Below the pieces are notes generated by a model that saw only the letters and a list, made by a program, of their open reading frames with translations, ran no database searches and was not told the DNA's origin. Shown here piece by piece: positions 34,801 through 47,377 of a stretch of 64,000 bases of DNA. The position numbers and the translations under genes were made by a program. Position 1 is the stretch's first letter; each line of letters begins with the position of its first letter. Source of the DNA: Cliona cf. orientalis (taxonomy: Eukaryota > Porifera > Demospongiae > Clionaida > Clionaidae); contig OZ005703.1 of assembly GCA_963930775.1 (NCBI GenBank), positions 8,286,399-8,350,398 on the forward strand, in the 5' to 3' direction.

Positions 34801-37800
34801 GTGAGGATGACTGAGAAGGTGCTGACTGAGCACATGGAAGTGGAGGCGTGTCCACAGGAGCCATACTTTGTTGATTTTCTTCGTGATGCGCCTGAGCCGA
34901 CAGGGGACGAGCCAGACGATGCTGATCTAGACGCTCCAAAGATTTACGAGCAAGTGCCAAACCTCCAGGCACTCTCTGAGAAACTTATCAGCTATATGCA
35001 GCAGTATAATGACATCATTCGAGGAGCAGGAATGGATCTGGTGTTTTTCAAGGATGCTATGGTGCATTTGGTCAAAATATCTCGAATCATTCGAACCGAT
35101 CGTGGCAATGCACTGCTTGTTGGAGTTGGAGGGTCTGGGAAGCAGAGTTTGACAAGGCTGGCCTCCTTCATTGCTGGCTATAAGACATTTCAGATCACTC
35201 TGACTCGCTCCTACAATGCCAACAACCTCATGGATGACCTAAAGCTCCTATACAGAACTGCAGGTAATGATACTACACGTCAGCAATTACCATGTTAAAA
35301 GTTATTATTTTATGAATGGTGCTTACAGTATTTTCATTTTGCTAAGCTAATTTAAGTAAAAATGCGTAATTATTATGCATGCATTAATTATCATGTGTGT
35401 GCTGTATTTGTGTCCAGGTCTACAGGGACAAGGCATCACATTCATCTTCACTGACAATGAGGTGAAGGATGAAGGGTTCCTCGAGTACTTAAACAATGTT
35501 CTCTCATCTGGAGAAGTGTCTAACCTTTTTGCTCGAGATGAGCTCGATGAAATCACTGGAGAGCTTATTCCAGTCATGAAGAGGCAGTTTCCACGGCGAC
35601 CACCAACTCAGGAGAATCTCTATGACTACTTCATATCTCGAGCTCGGAGGAATCTTCACGTGGTCCTCTGCTTCTCCCCTGTGAGTGCATACCTCATGTC
35701 AATACTGGGTGGCCGGGGTGATTCTGTATCAATTCAATATGTATTATTGGTACTGAGCTGAATATATGTTCACCCTATGCGAGTCAGTTGAAGTATACTG
35801 CATGTGTGTGAAATGTCTTCACTTCAGTGTAGTGTGTTCACCTAATATGAGTGTACACCCATACCATGAGTAATGTATTCACCTTTGATATAAGTAGTGT
35901 AATGTGTTCACCTAATGTGAGTTGTACAATGTGTACACCTATACATGAGTAGTGTAATGTGTACACCTAAGCACATGACTAGTGTAATGTGTTCACCTAT
36001 GTGTATGCAAATGTAATCGTGAGTAGTGAGTGGTGTACACCTTATGTGAGTACTACCTTGGCCTTTACCTACCCTATGGAGCTCTGGAGGCAACCTAGTC
36101 TGAGCTGTGTGCATGAATTATTAGCAGTAATGAGTTATTGGAAGCCATAGCCTAACCGCTACTGTGTTGGTGGTTTCAGTGTCTCTTTTTGTCTTGTGGT
36201 ATCTCTACATGTGTACATGTATGTGTGCACACAGTGTGGTCTCTATAGTTGGAGTGCAAAGGCAGCTGCAGTCCCCAGCAGAGCTGCCAGCACATTAGTA
36301 CTCAGTATTTATGATGAGAGTATTGTGAGTGTATGCACTTGTACATCATTACTTGTTTTTGTTCTTGTAGGTTGGTGAAAAGTTTCGTAATCGTTCATTG
36401 AAATTTCCTGGTCTTATCAGTGGCTGTACTATGGACTGGTTCAGTCGCTGGCCCAAGGATGCTCTAGTGGCTGTAGCGCAACATTTTCTCTCTTCCTATG
36501 ACATTGTCTGCTCCCCAGAGACCAAGCAGGAGGTGGTCCAGGCTATGGGAGTCTTTCAAGACTTTGTTGCTGAGACATGTGTCAACTACTTTGAGCGTTA
36601 CAGGCGTTCAACTCATGTCACACCCAAGTCCTATCTCTCCTTCATCGGAGGATACAAGACAATCTACTCAGAGAAGAAGGCACAGATAGGAGAGCTCGCC
36701 AACCGAATGAACACTGGACTACAGAAGCTGGTAGAGGCTAGTGAGAGTGTAGCTCAGCTCTCTAAAGAGCTAGCTGTGAAGGAGAAGGAGCTTGCAGTGG
36801 CGTCAGCTAAGGCAGATAAGGTGCTGCAAGAGGTCACCGTCAAGGCTCAGGCAGCTGAGAAGGTCAAGGCATCGGTGCAAAAGGTCAAGGACAAGGCACA
36901 AGCACTTGTCGACGATATAGAGGTACGTGTGTAGGTATTAACTGTACATGTACATGTAATATTATTTCACTGTCATGTATTTTTTATTAAAATGTATTTT
37001 TATTTCATTAGGCTGATAAGAGTGTTGCAGAGGGTAAGCTAGCTGCGGCTAAGCCAGCTCTAGAGGAGGCAGAGGCTGCCCTGCAGACAATCAAGGCAGC
37101 TGACATCTCAACTGTGAGGAAGCTGGGCAAGCCGCCTCACCTAATCATGAGAATCATGGACTGTGCTCTACTGCTCTTCCAGCGAAAGCTCGACCCCCTG
37201 ACCCTTGACCCTGATAAGCCAGGACCAAAACCATCCTGGAGTGAGTCGCTGAAGATGCTGAGTCAGCAGGGATTTCTCCAGGGCCTCCAGACATTCCCAA
37301 AGGATACGATCAACGAGGAGACAGTGGAACTGCTGGCCCCGTACCTCGAGATGGAGGACTACAATCTGGAAACAGCCAAGAAGGTGTGTGGCAACGTGGC
37401 TGGCCTGCTCTCGTGGACGAAGGCAATGGCGTTCTTCTATGGCATTAATAAGGAGGTACTTCCCCTCAAGGCTAACCTGGCTGTCCAAGAAGCTAGACTG
37501 AAGATTGCCATGGGAGACCTGCAAGAAGCTCAAGCACAGCTAGATGAGAAACAGAGAGAGCTCGATGAAGTCCAGGCACTCTACGATGCTGCCATGAGAG
37601 AGAAGCAAACACTCCTAGATGATGCAGAGTCTTGTCGAAGGAAAATGCAGGCAGCTTCTGCACTTATCGGTGGGCTAGGGGGAGAGAAGGAGAGATGGAC
37701 TCAGCAGAGCAAGGAATTTCAGGAACAGATCTCACGGCTCGTAGGTGATGTCCTTCTGGCTACTGGATTCCTCTCATACTCAGGCCCCTTCAATCAAGAG

Positions 37801-40800
37801 TTCCGCACACTGCTTATGAAGGGCTGGCAGAAAGAACTAACCAAGAGGAAAATACCATTCTCGAATGATTTGAACATCACAGCCATGCTAACAGACCCAG
37901 CCACTGTAGGAGAGTGGAACTTGCAAGGTCTGCCAAACGATGATCTTTCTATTCAGAATGGCATCATCACGACAAAGGCGACCCGATTCCCCCTCCTGGT
38001 CGACCCTCAGGGACAAGGAAAGACTTGGATCAAGAACAGGGAGAAGTCAAACGATCTACAGGTGACTGCTCTCAACCACAAGTACTTTAGGAATCATTTG
38101 GAGGACGGCTTATCACTGGGGAGGCCCCTACTAATTGAAGATATTGGAGAGGAGCTCGATCCAGCTCTCGACAATGTGCTCGAAAAGAACTTCATCAAAT
38201 CTGGCACCACTCTCAAGGTCAAAGTTGGCGATAAGGAAGTGGATGTAATGTCAGGGTTTACCCTCTACATGACGACAAAGCTGGCCAATCCCTCGTACAC
38301 CCCAGAGGTCTCGGCTCGTACAGCAATCATTGATTTCACTGTGACAATGAAGGGGCTGGAGGACCAGCTGCTGGGCAGAGTCATACTCACAGAGAAGCAA
38401 GAACTAGAGGCAGAAAGAGTTCAGCTAATGGAAGAAGTCACATCAAACAAAAAGAAAATGAAGGAGCTTGAAGATAATCTGCTGTATAGGCTCACCAGTA
38501 CACAGGTACAGTGATAACATTTGCTGGCACTAAGATAGGCAACATAAATTAGTGATGAACAGTGTGATCATATTTGTGCCATGGAGTTTTGTGATTGTGT
38601 TGGATGTTTTTTTTTTATTTGTTAGGGATCGCTTGTAGATGACGAGAGTTTGATTGAGGTACTGCATACGACCAAGGAGACTGCCCTGGAGGTGAATGAG
38701 AAGCTAGTGGTGGCTGCAGAGACAGAGGTCAAGATCAACACAGCTCGAGAGGAGTACCGACCTGTCGCCGCTAGGGGATCTATACTCTATTTCCTCATCG
38801 TACAAATGTCAATGGTCAATGTGATGTACCAGACATCACTGAGGCAGTTCCTCGGCATATTTGACAAATCAATGCAAAGGTGACTCAACAGTAATTTATT
38901 TATATGAGTATCATGTTACATGTAGTATTGTCTTGTTTCAGCCTTTTCACTGATAACATTACTAGTCACTATGATAGGCAATTTTATGAAGCTACATGTA
39001 TATGAATTTTTGTTGCTTTTAGATCTGAAAAGTCGCCAATAGCTAGTAAAAGGATTAAGAACATCATTGATTTCTTGACGTTTGAGGTATTTTGCTACTC
39101 TTGCCGTGGACTCTATGAGAACCACAAGTTTCTGTTCACCCTCCTTCTCCCGCTGAGGATCTCACTCCAGAGCAACGCCATCAAGCACGAGGAGTTTCAG
39201 ACGTTCATTAAGGGAGGAGCTGCCCTCGACCTAAAGGCATGTCCACCCAAGCCAGCAAAGTGGATCACGGACATGATCTGGCTCAATCTTGTCGAATTGA
39301 GCAAATTGCCACAGTTTTGCCAAATCTTGGACCAGGCAAGTCAACACAGATATTGTGCATGAACTTCACTGTACATTGTGTCATCCTCACTTTAGGTGTC
39401 TCGCAATGAGAGAAGTTGGAAGCAGTGGTTTGATAAGGATGCCCCAGAGGAGGCTCAGATCCCTGATGGATACCACATCTCACTAGACTCTTTCAGAAAA
39501 CTACTGCTCATCAGGTCTGCAGTAGATAACTTTACATGACATGTGCACTAATAATATAGTTCCTGACAGTATTTTGATTCAAACAGCAACAAAATTGACG
39601 TTCAAATTTTCATAGCCATGATTGATTTAGCTTCAAGATATTATTTCTGTTGAATGTATGTACTCTGTATGTGTATAGGTGCTGGTGTCCTGACCGCACA
39701 CTGGCCCAGGCTCGCAAGTACATCAGTGAGGTGATGGGAGAGTGCTACGCTGAGGGAGTGATTCTAGACCTGGAGAAGACTTGGGAGGAGTCAGATCCCA
39801 GAACACCGCTGATATGCTTCCTCTCAATGGGATCAGATCCCACCAACAACATTGAAGGCCTGGCCAAGAAGCTTAAGCTGGAGTGCCATGCCATCTCCAT
39901 GGGCCAAGGGCAGGAGGTTCATGCCAGGAGGCTCCTACAGCAAAGCATGACTTCAGTAAGGAATCATTGTTATAGTGGTTACCACTAATTACATGTGGTA
40001 GCAGTTAGGAAACCACAAATATGAAAATTACCCATCATACTATGTGTACATGTATCACGTTATTAGGGTGGGTGGGTGTTGCTGCAAAACTGTCACCTTG
40101 GTCTGGAGTTCATGGATGAGCTGCTCAACACTATAACAGAGGCGGAGAGTATGCATGAGTCATGTCGTGTATGGATCACAACTGAAGTTCATCCAAAGTT
40201 CCCTATATCACTGCTTCAAGTAAGCAAAAACTACAATAAAACAATCATCATTAATTTTCCACATTATGTTTATAGACTAGCATCAAATTCACGAATGAGC
40301 CCCCTCAAGGTGTTAAGGCTGGTCTGAAGAGGACTTATGCCGGCATATCACAGGAGCAGCTTGACTACACTAGCCTCCTGCAGTGGAGACCAATGCTCTA
40401 TGCTGTGGCATTCCTCCACACTACAGTGCAGGAGAGACGCAAGTTTGGACCTCTAGGATGGAATATTCCTTATGAATTCAACCAAGCTGACTTTACTGCG
40501 AGTGTCCAGTTTGTACAGAACCATCTTGATGATATGGACCTCAAAAAGGTAACAATTAATTTTCTTTGGTTGTGGAGTAACAATTGTGTGCAAAGCACGC
40601 AAAAATTGTGTCCAGAACCTTAAAAATGCATTAAAATCAGCTATTTCCAGCAATTATATCTCAAATTTGTTGCACATTTTTGTCTATCCAACTATCATTA
40701 CAGTGAAATTTCATCTAACTTTATATAATTATAGTATATAAATTATTATTTAAAAAATTTGGGGGGGGGGGGGGGAACACCCTTGTATAGTGATACCATA

Positions 40801-42289
40801 ATGATGTCCATTCACAGGGTGTGTGTTGGAATACCGTACGCTACATGCTTGGTGAAGTGCAGTATGGAGGCAGAGTTACTGATGACTATGATAAACGATT
40901 GCTCAACACATATGCAAAGGTAAATTCACTGATAGAGTCACAAAGTAGCAGATTTTAGCACATGTGTCCTTTACTGTGTAGGTTTGGTTTGGTGATCATA
41001 TGTTCATGGAGACTTTCGCTTTCTACAAAGGCTATAGTATTCCCCAGTGTAAGGGGCTGGACCAGTTCAAGGAGGCCATTGAACACCTACCACTAGTCGA
41101 CACTCCAGAGGTTTTTGGACTACACCCAAATGCAGACATCACGTAAGATACTCTCATCGCCTCCTACTAAGTTGAAAATTTTAAGCCGATATTACTCACT
41201 GAAATAGATAGGAGCAAAATTTCGAGAAAGCTATGACAGCATGTATACATGTACATTTTCTTTTTTTTTGTAGGTACCAATCTAACATGGCAAAGGAGGT
41301 TGTGGACACGATAATGAGTATCCAGCCAAAGGACTCGAGTGGAGGGACGGGAGAGACAAGAGAGGCAATGGTCTACAGGATTGCCAATGACATGCTGGAG
41401 AAGCTGCCTCCTGACTACATCCCTCACGAGGTGAAGGCAAGGCTACAGAAGATGGGAGCTCTCTCCTCCATGAACATCTTCCTCAGACAGGAGATTGACC
41501 GCATGCAGAGGGTGCTCTCTGTTGTCAGGCATACGCTACAAGACCTCAAGCTAGCCATCGATGGAACTATCATCATGAGTGAGGTAAGGCAACAACAACA
41601 AAAAAAAATGATATTAAATTTAGCACTGAGCAGTTAATGATTGCATGTTTCATTATTTTTGTGTTCAGAATTTGCGAGATGCTCTGGACTCTATGTATGA
41701 TGCTAAAGTGCCGGAGGTGTGGAGAAAGATTTCATGGGAATCATCAACGCTAGGATTCTGGTTCACAGAACTGCTCGAGAGAAACAGCCAGTTCTCAAAG
41801 TGGATATTTACGGCTCGACCCAATGTATTTTGGATGACTGGTTTCTTCAATCCTCAGGGATTTCTAACGGCCATGAGACAAGAGGTGACTCGTGCACATA
41901 AAGGCTGGGCGCTGGACTCTGTCATTCTACACAACGATGTCACCAAGATGATGAAGGAAGATGTAACTCAGCCACCAGCAGAGGGAGTCTATGTCTACGG
42001 ACTCTACCTAGATGGAGCTGGCTGGGACAGGAGAGGCTGCAAACTAACAGAACCACCAGCAAAGGTGCTCTTCACACAGCTACCAGTTATTCACCTGTAT
42101 GCCGTCAATGCAGCCGAACACACTAAGGATCCCAAGCTCTACATGTGCCCCGTCTACAAGAAACCACGGCGCACTGACCTCACCTACATCACTGCTGTGA
42201 GCCTCCGCACACCTACTGCCCCAACACATGCAGCAAATCCAGACTATTGGATATTGAGGGGCGTGGCACTCCTCTGTGATATCAAGTGA
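22432..42289 (+). CDS. DNAH5: Axonemal outer-arm dynein heavy chain, DNAH5/DNAH8 (gamma) type
   Basis: Microtubule motor of ciliary outer dynein arms. The sequence is colinear with DNAH5 from [20 protein letters not shown] at the N-terminus to [12 protein letters not shown] at the stop (42287-42289), so it appears full length for a family of about 4,600 residues. The tail (DHC_N1) runs to about 28700 and the linker (DHC_N2) about 28915-31650. AAA1 Walker A GPAGTGKT is at 31800-31823, AAA2 GPSGAGKT at 32646-32669, AAA3 GEQGTAKT at 33803-33826 and AAA4 GVGGSGKQ at 35122-35145. The stalk and microtubule-binding domain ([14 protein letters not shown] ... [18 protein letters not shown]) span about 36650-37760. 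AAA5-AAA6 and the C-terminal domain follow. A single 2.6-kb exon (about 30813-33409) holds AAA1-AAA2. I start at ATG 22432, directly after an acceptor at 22426-22427; an upstream coding exon is not excluded. No frameshift was seen. Confidence 0.95.
23230..23525 (-). repeat. Minisatellite, GGTAAA / GACGGCAG family, in dynein intron
   Basis: Five units of about 60 bp on the + strand: TTTACCTTGTCACTGCYGTC box, CACCTACAGTTCACCAAAAT, then TTTACCAA repeats. It is the reverse complement of the SPAG16 intron family and antisense to the dynein transcript. Confidence 0.85.
23526..23820. other. Remainder of large dynein intron
   Basis: Intronic AT-rich DNA; no gene or clear repeat was recognised. Confidence 0.5.
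25484..25558 (+). repeat. (GA)n then (GT)n microsatellite in dynein intron
   Basis: A GA run of about 50 bp (25485-25533) followed by ATATGAATGTGTGTGTGTG. It lies in the intron after exon ending LQLLRR. Confidence 0.9.
25741..25834 (+). repeat. (CT)n microsatellite upstream of a dynein 3' splice site
   Basis: A nearly pure CT tract of about 94 bp, ending shortly before the acceptor at 25856-25858 of the exon [14 protein letters not shown]. Confidence 0.9.
26467..26504 (+). repeat. Poly-C tract in dynein intron
   Basis: A nearly pure C run of about 38 bp, with shorter C or G runs in other introns at 29975-29990, 34721-34732 and 40760-40776. Such runs are error-prone in sequencing. Confidence 0.85.
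29125..29335 (+). repeat. Two-copy tandem duplication (about 105 bp) in dynein intron
   Basis: CACAAATTATTGCAATATAG ... GCCCACACACCATGAGGGGT is repeated about 105 bp downstream as CACAAATTATTGTAATGTAG ... GCCCACACACCATAAGAGGT. The first copy begins just after the exon ending NLQSQA. Confidence 0.8.
35790..36060 (+). repeat. Degenerate tandem repeat in dynein intron
   Basis: About seven to eight units of 25-40 bp built on GTAGTGTAATGTGTTCACCT followed by AATGTGAGT or ATACATGAGT. Confidence 0.8.
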
Positions 42290-42539
42290 AACACTAAAGA
42301 CTGTATTATAGTGTATCTAGAACTGAAGAGATATCTTACCATACATGACATTTTATCCTCGTGTTTATCATACCACAGGCTTCATGGCCTTTGTACATGA
42401 ATTACATCATTCATTCCAATTTATAGTATCCGTATCTAGTATACGGAAATTGTTACCGCATTAACGCGTGGTTTGTGATGGCTTGCAGCTGACCTTCCTC
42501 AAGCAGCTGTAGGAGTGAGAGAGAGAAGGCGAGCGAGCG

Positions 42540-45500
42540 ATGGAGTGGGTGCCGAACGAGGCTAGTTTGAGTCAGGTGGTCGAGCTCCTCAAAGAGAGCC
42601 ACAGTCCTGATACAGATACTCAGCGGCTAGTCGAACAGGTAGGTCGTCTGTCAGTGACACCTCGCTTTTATTATCTATCTCGACTCACTTTTGCTATGTA
42701 GCGTCTCGGCGCCCTGAATCAGTATCCCGACTTCAATAACTACCTGGCCTTTGTCTTCACCAAGATGAAAACGGAGAGTGAGCCAACGCGAGCAGTAGCC
42801 GGCCTCGTGCTCAAGAATAATGTCCGTCTCTACTACGACAAGTTTCCTGAGGAGACCAAGGTATTTGTGAAGCAGGAAAGCCTGAGTGTTGTCACTGACT
42901 CGTCTCCCATCATCCGTGCTACTGCTGGTACCCTGGTATCTACCATAGCTCTCTGTGGACAACTAATCAAATGGCCTGAGCTGCTACCTACTCTATGCAC
43001 ACTAATAGAGAGTACAGAACAACTGGCCTGTGAGGTAGGGGGGCCAATGCTTCTCTGTATATGAAGGGTGAGAGAGAGAGAGTGTGTGTGTGAGTGTGGA
43101 TGGCTGAATTGGTGTGTATAGATGTGTTTGTGTATGCTATTGGAAGTGTGATGTTTGAGTCTATTAGTGAGAGGTGGTGATGATGTGTTATTTTGGTGTT
43201 GTAGGGTGCGTTCAGTGCTCTTCATAAGATCTGTGAGGACTGCAGTGATCAGTTGGACTCTGATGCCCTCGATCGTCCACTCAACGTTCTCATCCCCAAG
43301 TTTATTCAGTTTTTCCGTCACCCTAGTCCTGTTATTCGCAGCCATGCTATAGCCTGTATCAACCAGTTCATCATCAACCAGCCTCCAGCCCTTGTACTGC
43401 ATATTGTGCCATTTGTTGAAGTGAGTGGGAGATCTGTATGCTGCAGTACATACTGACTGATTAATTGTGTTCATAATGATAGGGGCTGTTTGCCGCAGCT
43501 GCGGATGAGGATCACGAAGTTCGTAAGAATGTGTGTCGAGCGCTGGTTATGCTGCTGGAGGTTCGAGCCAGTGACCTACATCCTCACATGCATCCCATAA
43601 TTGAGGTTAGCCCTTGCACACAGTGTGCCTGATGATGTCGTCTCTGTGTGTGTGTTGCTTCATGTGACTGTTTCTCTCTCTCTCCAGTACATGTTGATGA
43701 GGACTCAGGATAAGAATGAAGCTGTTGCTTTAGAGGCGTGCGAGTTCTGGTTGACTCTGGCAGAACAGAGCATCTGTATCGAAGCACTCGCCCCTTATCT
43801 CAATAGGTACACCATTACTGCTGAGTATATGTTGAATGGATTAGCTGTGAACACATTATTATTGTCATGATATTGTAGAGTGGTGCCCATTCTTCTCAAT
43901 GGAATGAAGTATTCTGACCTGGATATCATAATGCTTCGAGTAAGCTGGCCTTCTCTCTTTTGTTTATTAGCGTCATTCCCCTTCCACAGGCAACTGAAGA
44001 CGACCAGCATGTTCCTGATAAGGAGTCAGATATTCGTCCGAGATTCCACAAGGCCAAGACACAGGGAGGTGTGGAGCTTAGTAGTGCCGCTGATGGAGAT
44101 TCCGATTCAGATGATTCTGATGATGATGATTTGAAAGATGCGCTGTCTGACTGGAATCTACGCAAGTGTTCTGCTGCTGCCCTCGATGTTCTCTCGAATG
44201 TGTTTCACGAAGCTCTCCTTCCCGTCCTCCTCCCTCTGCTCAAGCAGAGTCTCATTTCAGAGGACTGGCTGGTGAAGGAGGCCTCGATCCTAGCGCTGGG
44301 GGCTGTCTCTGAGGGATGCATGGATGGCATGACACACCACCTACCGGAGCTGGTACCCTACCTAATCAACTTCCTCTCAGATGCCAAGGCTCTCGTTCGC
44401 TCCATCACATGCTGGACTCTCAGCAGATACTCACACTGGATGGTCAGTCAGCCTCACGACCAATTCCTACGCAAACTCATGACCGAGGTATACAATACCG
44501 TGTATGATAATAATTATCACTAATAATTATCTATTCCCCCCCCCCCTCTCTCTGTGTAGCTGCTGGGTCGTATTCTTGATCCCAACAAGCGTGTGCAAGA
44601 GGCTGCTTGTAGCGCTTTTGCCACACTTGAAGAGGAAGCTTGTACAGAGCTGGTACCATACCTTGGAGATATTCTCTCTGTACTCATGACTGCTTTCAAG
44701 CGCTACCAGGCCAAGAACTTGCTCATGCTCTATGACGCTATTGGGACACTGGCCGATTCTGTTGGTAATCACCTAAACAAGCCAGTAAGTAAGCCAGTGG
44801 GTGGGCCTGTTCATTCATCATCCACTGTGTTAATTGAGTGCAGGAGTACATTGAGCTTCTGATGCCCTCCCTCATCCAAAAGTGGAATACTCTAAAGGAT
44901 GATGATAAAGATCTATTTCCTCTTTTAGAGGTTGGTTCTATCCTCCTCCATACTGTCAACACTCACTGTTATGAATGATGTCATTTTCCCCACTAGTGTC
45001 TGAGTTCAGTGGCCACAGCTCTCCAGTCTGGTTTTCTTCCATACTGTGACCCTGTGTTTCAGCGCTGTGTCTCTCTCGTAGCTCAGACCCTACACCAGAC
45101 GCAGGTTGCCTTGGCCAACCCCGAGCATTTCTCTGTTCCTGACAAGGAATTTATGATTGTTGCTTTGGATTTGCTGTCTGGTCTTGCGGAGGGACTGGAG
45201 AGCCACATTGAGAATCTGGTTGCCCATAGCAACCTGCTCAGTCTCCTCTACCAGTGTATGCAGGATAACACTTCTGAGGTTCGTCAAAGTTCATTTGCGT
45301 TGCTTGGGGATCTCACCAAGGCCTGCTTTCAGCATGTACGACCTCATGTTGGTACGTTGCCTATCCGCTCTAGTACCTTTCAAGTATTGATTTTTCTCCT
45401 TCACATGTTTAGCTGAGTTTATGCGAGTGGTCAGCACTAACCTGAATCCGTCATTCATATCTGTGTGTAACAATGCTACGTGGGCCATTGGTGAGCTTTG

Positions 45501-46025
45501 TGTGCAGCTGGTCTCTGACATGAAGCCCTACTCTCAGCTGGTGCTTGGTCAGCTCATTGAGAATATCAATCGTCATGGAACCCCCAAGACTCTCCTGGAG
45601 AACACGGCCATCACTATCGGTCGTCTTGGTATGGTTTGCCCTGAGGAGGTGGCCCCTTATCTGCCGCAGTTCATCTGCATGTGGTGTAACACACTGCGCA
45701 ACATCCGTGACAATGAGGAGAAGGATTCAGCCTTTCGTGGTGTGTGTGCGATGATCAGTGTCAATCCGTCTGGAGTTCTGCAGCACTTTATGTTTCTCTG
45801 TGACGCCATTGCCTCTTGGAGCCATCCAAAGGAAGACTTGAGACAGATGTTCCACAAGGTCAGCTTATCCACTTTGCATCAGTGAGCAGCTGCAATTATT
45901 GTTATTCCTTTCATTAGATTCTTCATGGATTCAAGGCTGAAGTAGGTGATGCTAGTTGGCAGGCATTTGCCGATCAGTTTCCTCCGGCACTCAAGGAGAA
46001 ACTGTCTGCCATGTATCAAATCTGA
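42540..46025 (+). CDS. TNPO1: Transportin-1 (karyopherin beta-2) nuclear import receptor
   Basis: Imports PY-NLS cargoes such as hnRNP proteins through nuclear pores. Start [20 protein letters not shown] at 42540 matches the transportin N-terminus (the first exon ends VEQ). The importin-beta N-terminal motif follows ([31 protein letters not shown]), then successive HEAT repeats. The acidic loop [20 protein letters not shown], which couples Ran-GTP binding to cargo release, lies at about 44095-44155. Later HEAT repeats include [15 protein letters not shown] and [20 protein letters not shown]. The gene ends [14 protein letters not shown] with stop at 46023-46025. About 12 short introns. It lies 250 bp downstream of the dynein stop in the same orientation, the only head-to-tail pair in the gene-dense block after the phosphatase/SPAG16 pair. 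Confidence 0.95.
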
Positions 46026-46755
46026 ACACTGTCCCTGCTGTCTGTTGGTGGTGTACGTGTGTTCTTCATGTCTGTCTCCTCTATGCCTAGCAGGGAACAA
46101 TCAATAGTCCACAGGCCCATTTTATTTCAGTTTGAGAGGCTAATATTTTGTGGGGTATGGGCAGCCCAGCCCCCAAGCACATCTATAGGCAACTGCTTTT
46201 TTTAATTTGGCTAGGCTTGAGATTTGTACTAGCTGTCTGTTGACGACATATTATGCCATGCTCTATATAGGTAGTGGGTTATTTTATTTTGCCCGTCGAT
46301 CATTATTTTGCTTTGCCTCCATTGGCTAGGCTGGCCTATGTGGACTCGCTTTTCAATTTTCTAGGGTTATTATTTAATTTTTGTGAATCCCCTGCTTTGT
46401 GTGTCCCTTCTCCAGTTCTTGTTTGTCTGTCTCTGTATTATATCAGCTTACTATTATTATTATTATACCATAGTTATTACTACTGTAGATAATAATATGT
46501 GTGCATAATTATTACAGCTATGGGAGAGTTATTTATTATCTATTATGAAAGGACTGCACAATAATTGTTATTATTGATTACTTGAAAACAATAAGACACA
46601 ATACATGAATAATAATAATACTATTATTAAACCACTCGATATACAAATTAAAAATTTCTGCACATAAACCACAATAGCATATAATTTTTGTTATACACTA
46701 CACAGCATGCAACACTCACTGAGACAGATATAAACAGAGACAGCTACACAGTTAA
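46026..46755. other. Intergenic spacer, TNPO1 / KDM4 3' ends
   Basis: AT-rich spacer between convergent genes with many ATTATTATT runs. The 3' untranslated regions of both genes must be here; no gene or strong repeat is seen. Confidence 0.6.
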
Positions 46756-47345
46756 TTACTTGTCCACACAGAGAGACCTTTTCAGCTTCTGAATAGGCCA
46801 GTAGACACCATGCAATGATCATAATAATATTTTAGACAGCAAAACTTACTTGAACTTTGTTGGCCACTCTTCTTGGCAGTTTTTGTTGATCTGAGTAGAT
46901 ATCCTCATCGTCAGAAATGGTCTTTCTCTCCCCTCCAACACCCACAACCTGCAAACACCACAGCATTAGTAGTGACCAAACAAATCAGCTACAGTGACAA
47001 CAACCAAAAGTTGTGATACTGTACTCACCACATAGCTGGGAGCAACATGCTGACCCAGCACTTTCGCTGAGTAGATCTTTCCGTCTGTCCACTTGGCATT
47101 GACCTTTGTACCCGTCGGCAGTAGTGACTGAGTGCTGTGCTCCTCAGCAGGCTTATGACCACAAGCACCATGCATACGTATTAATAATAATTATTACGTC
47201 GGTAAAAACAATAATAATTGATGAGTGTTTGCATACCATGATGATCTGTGATGCTGGTAGACTGCTGCAGACCGAGCCATCGTCAAACACAACCTCATAG
47301 CAAGTCTCCTGAACAACCTTCTCAACGGTAGCATGCTCCACACTA

Positions 47346-47377
<32 letters not shown>
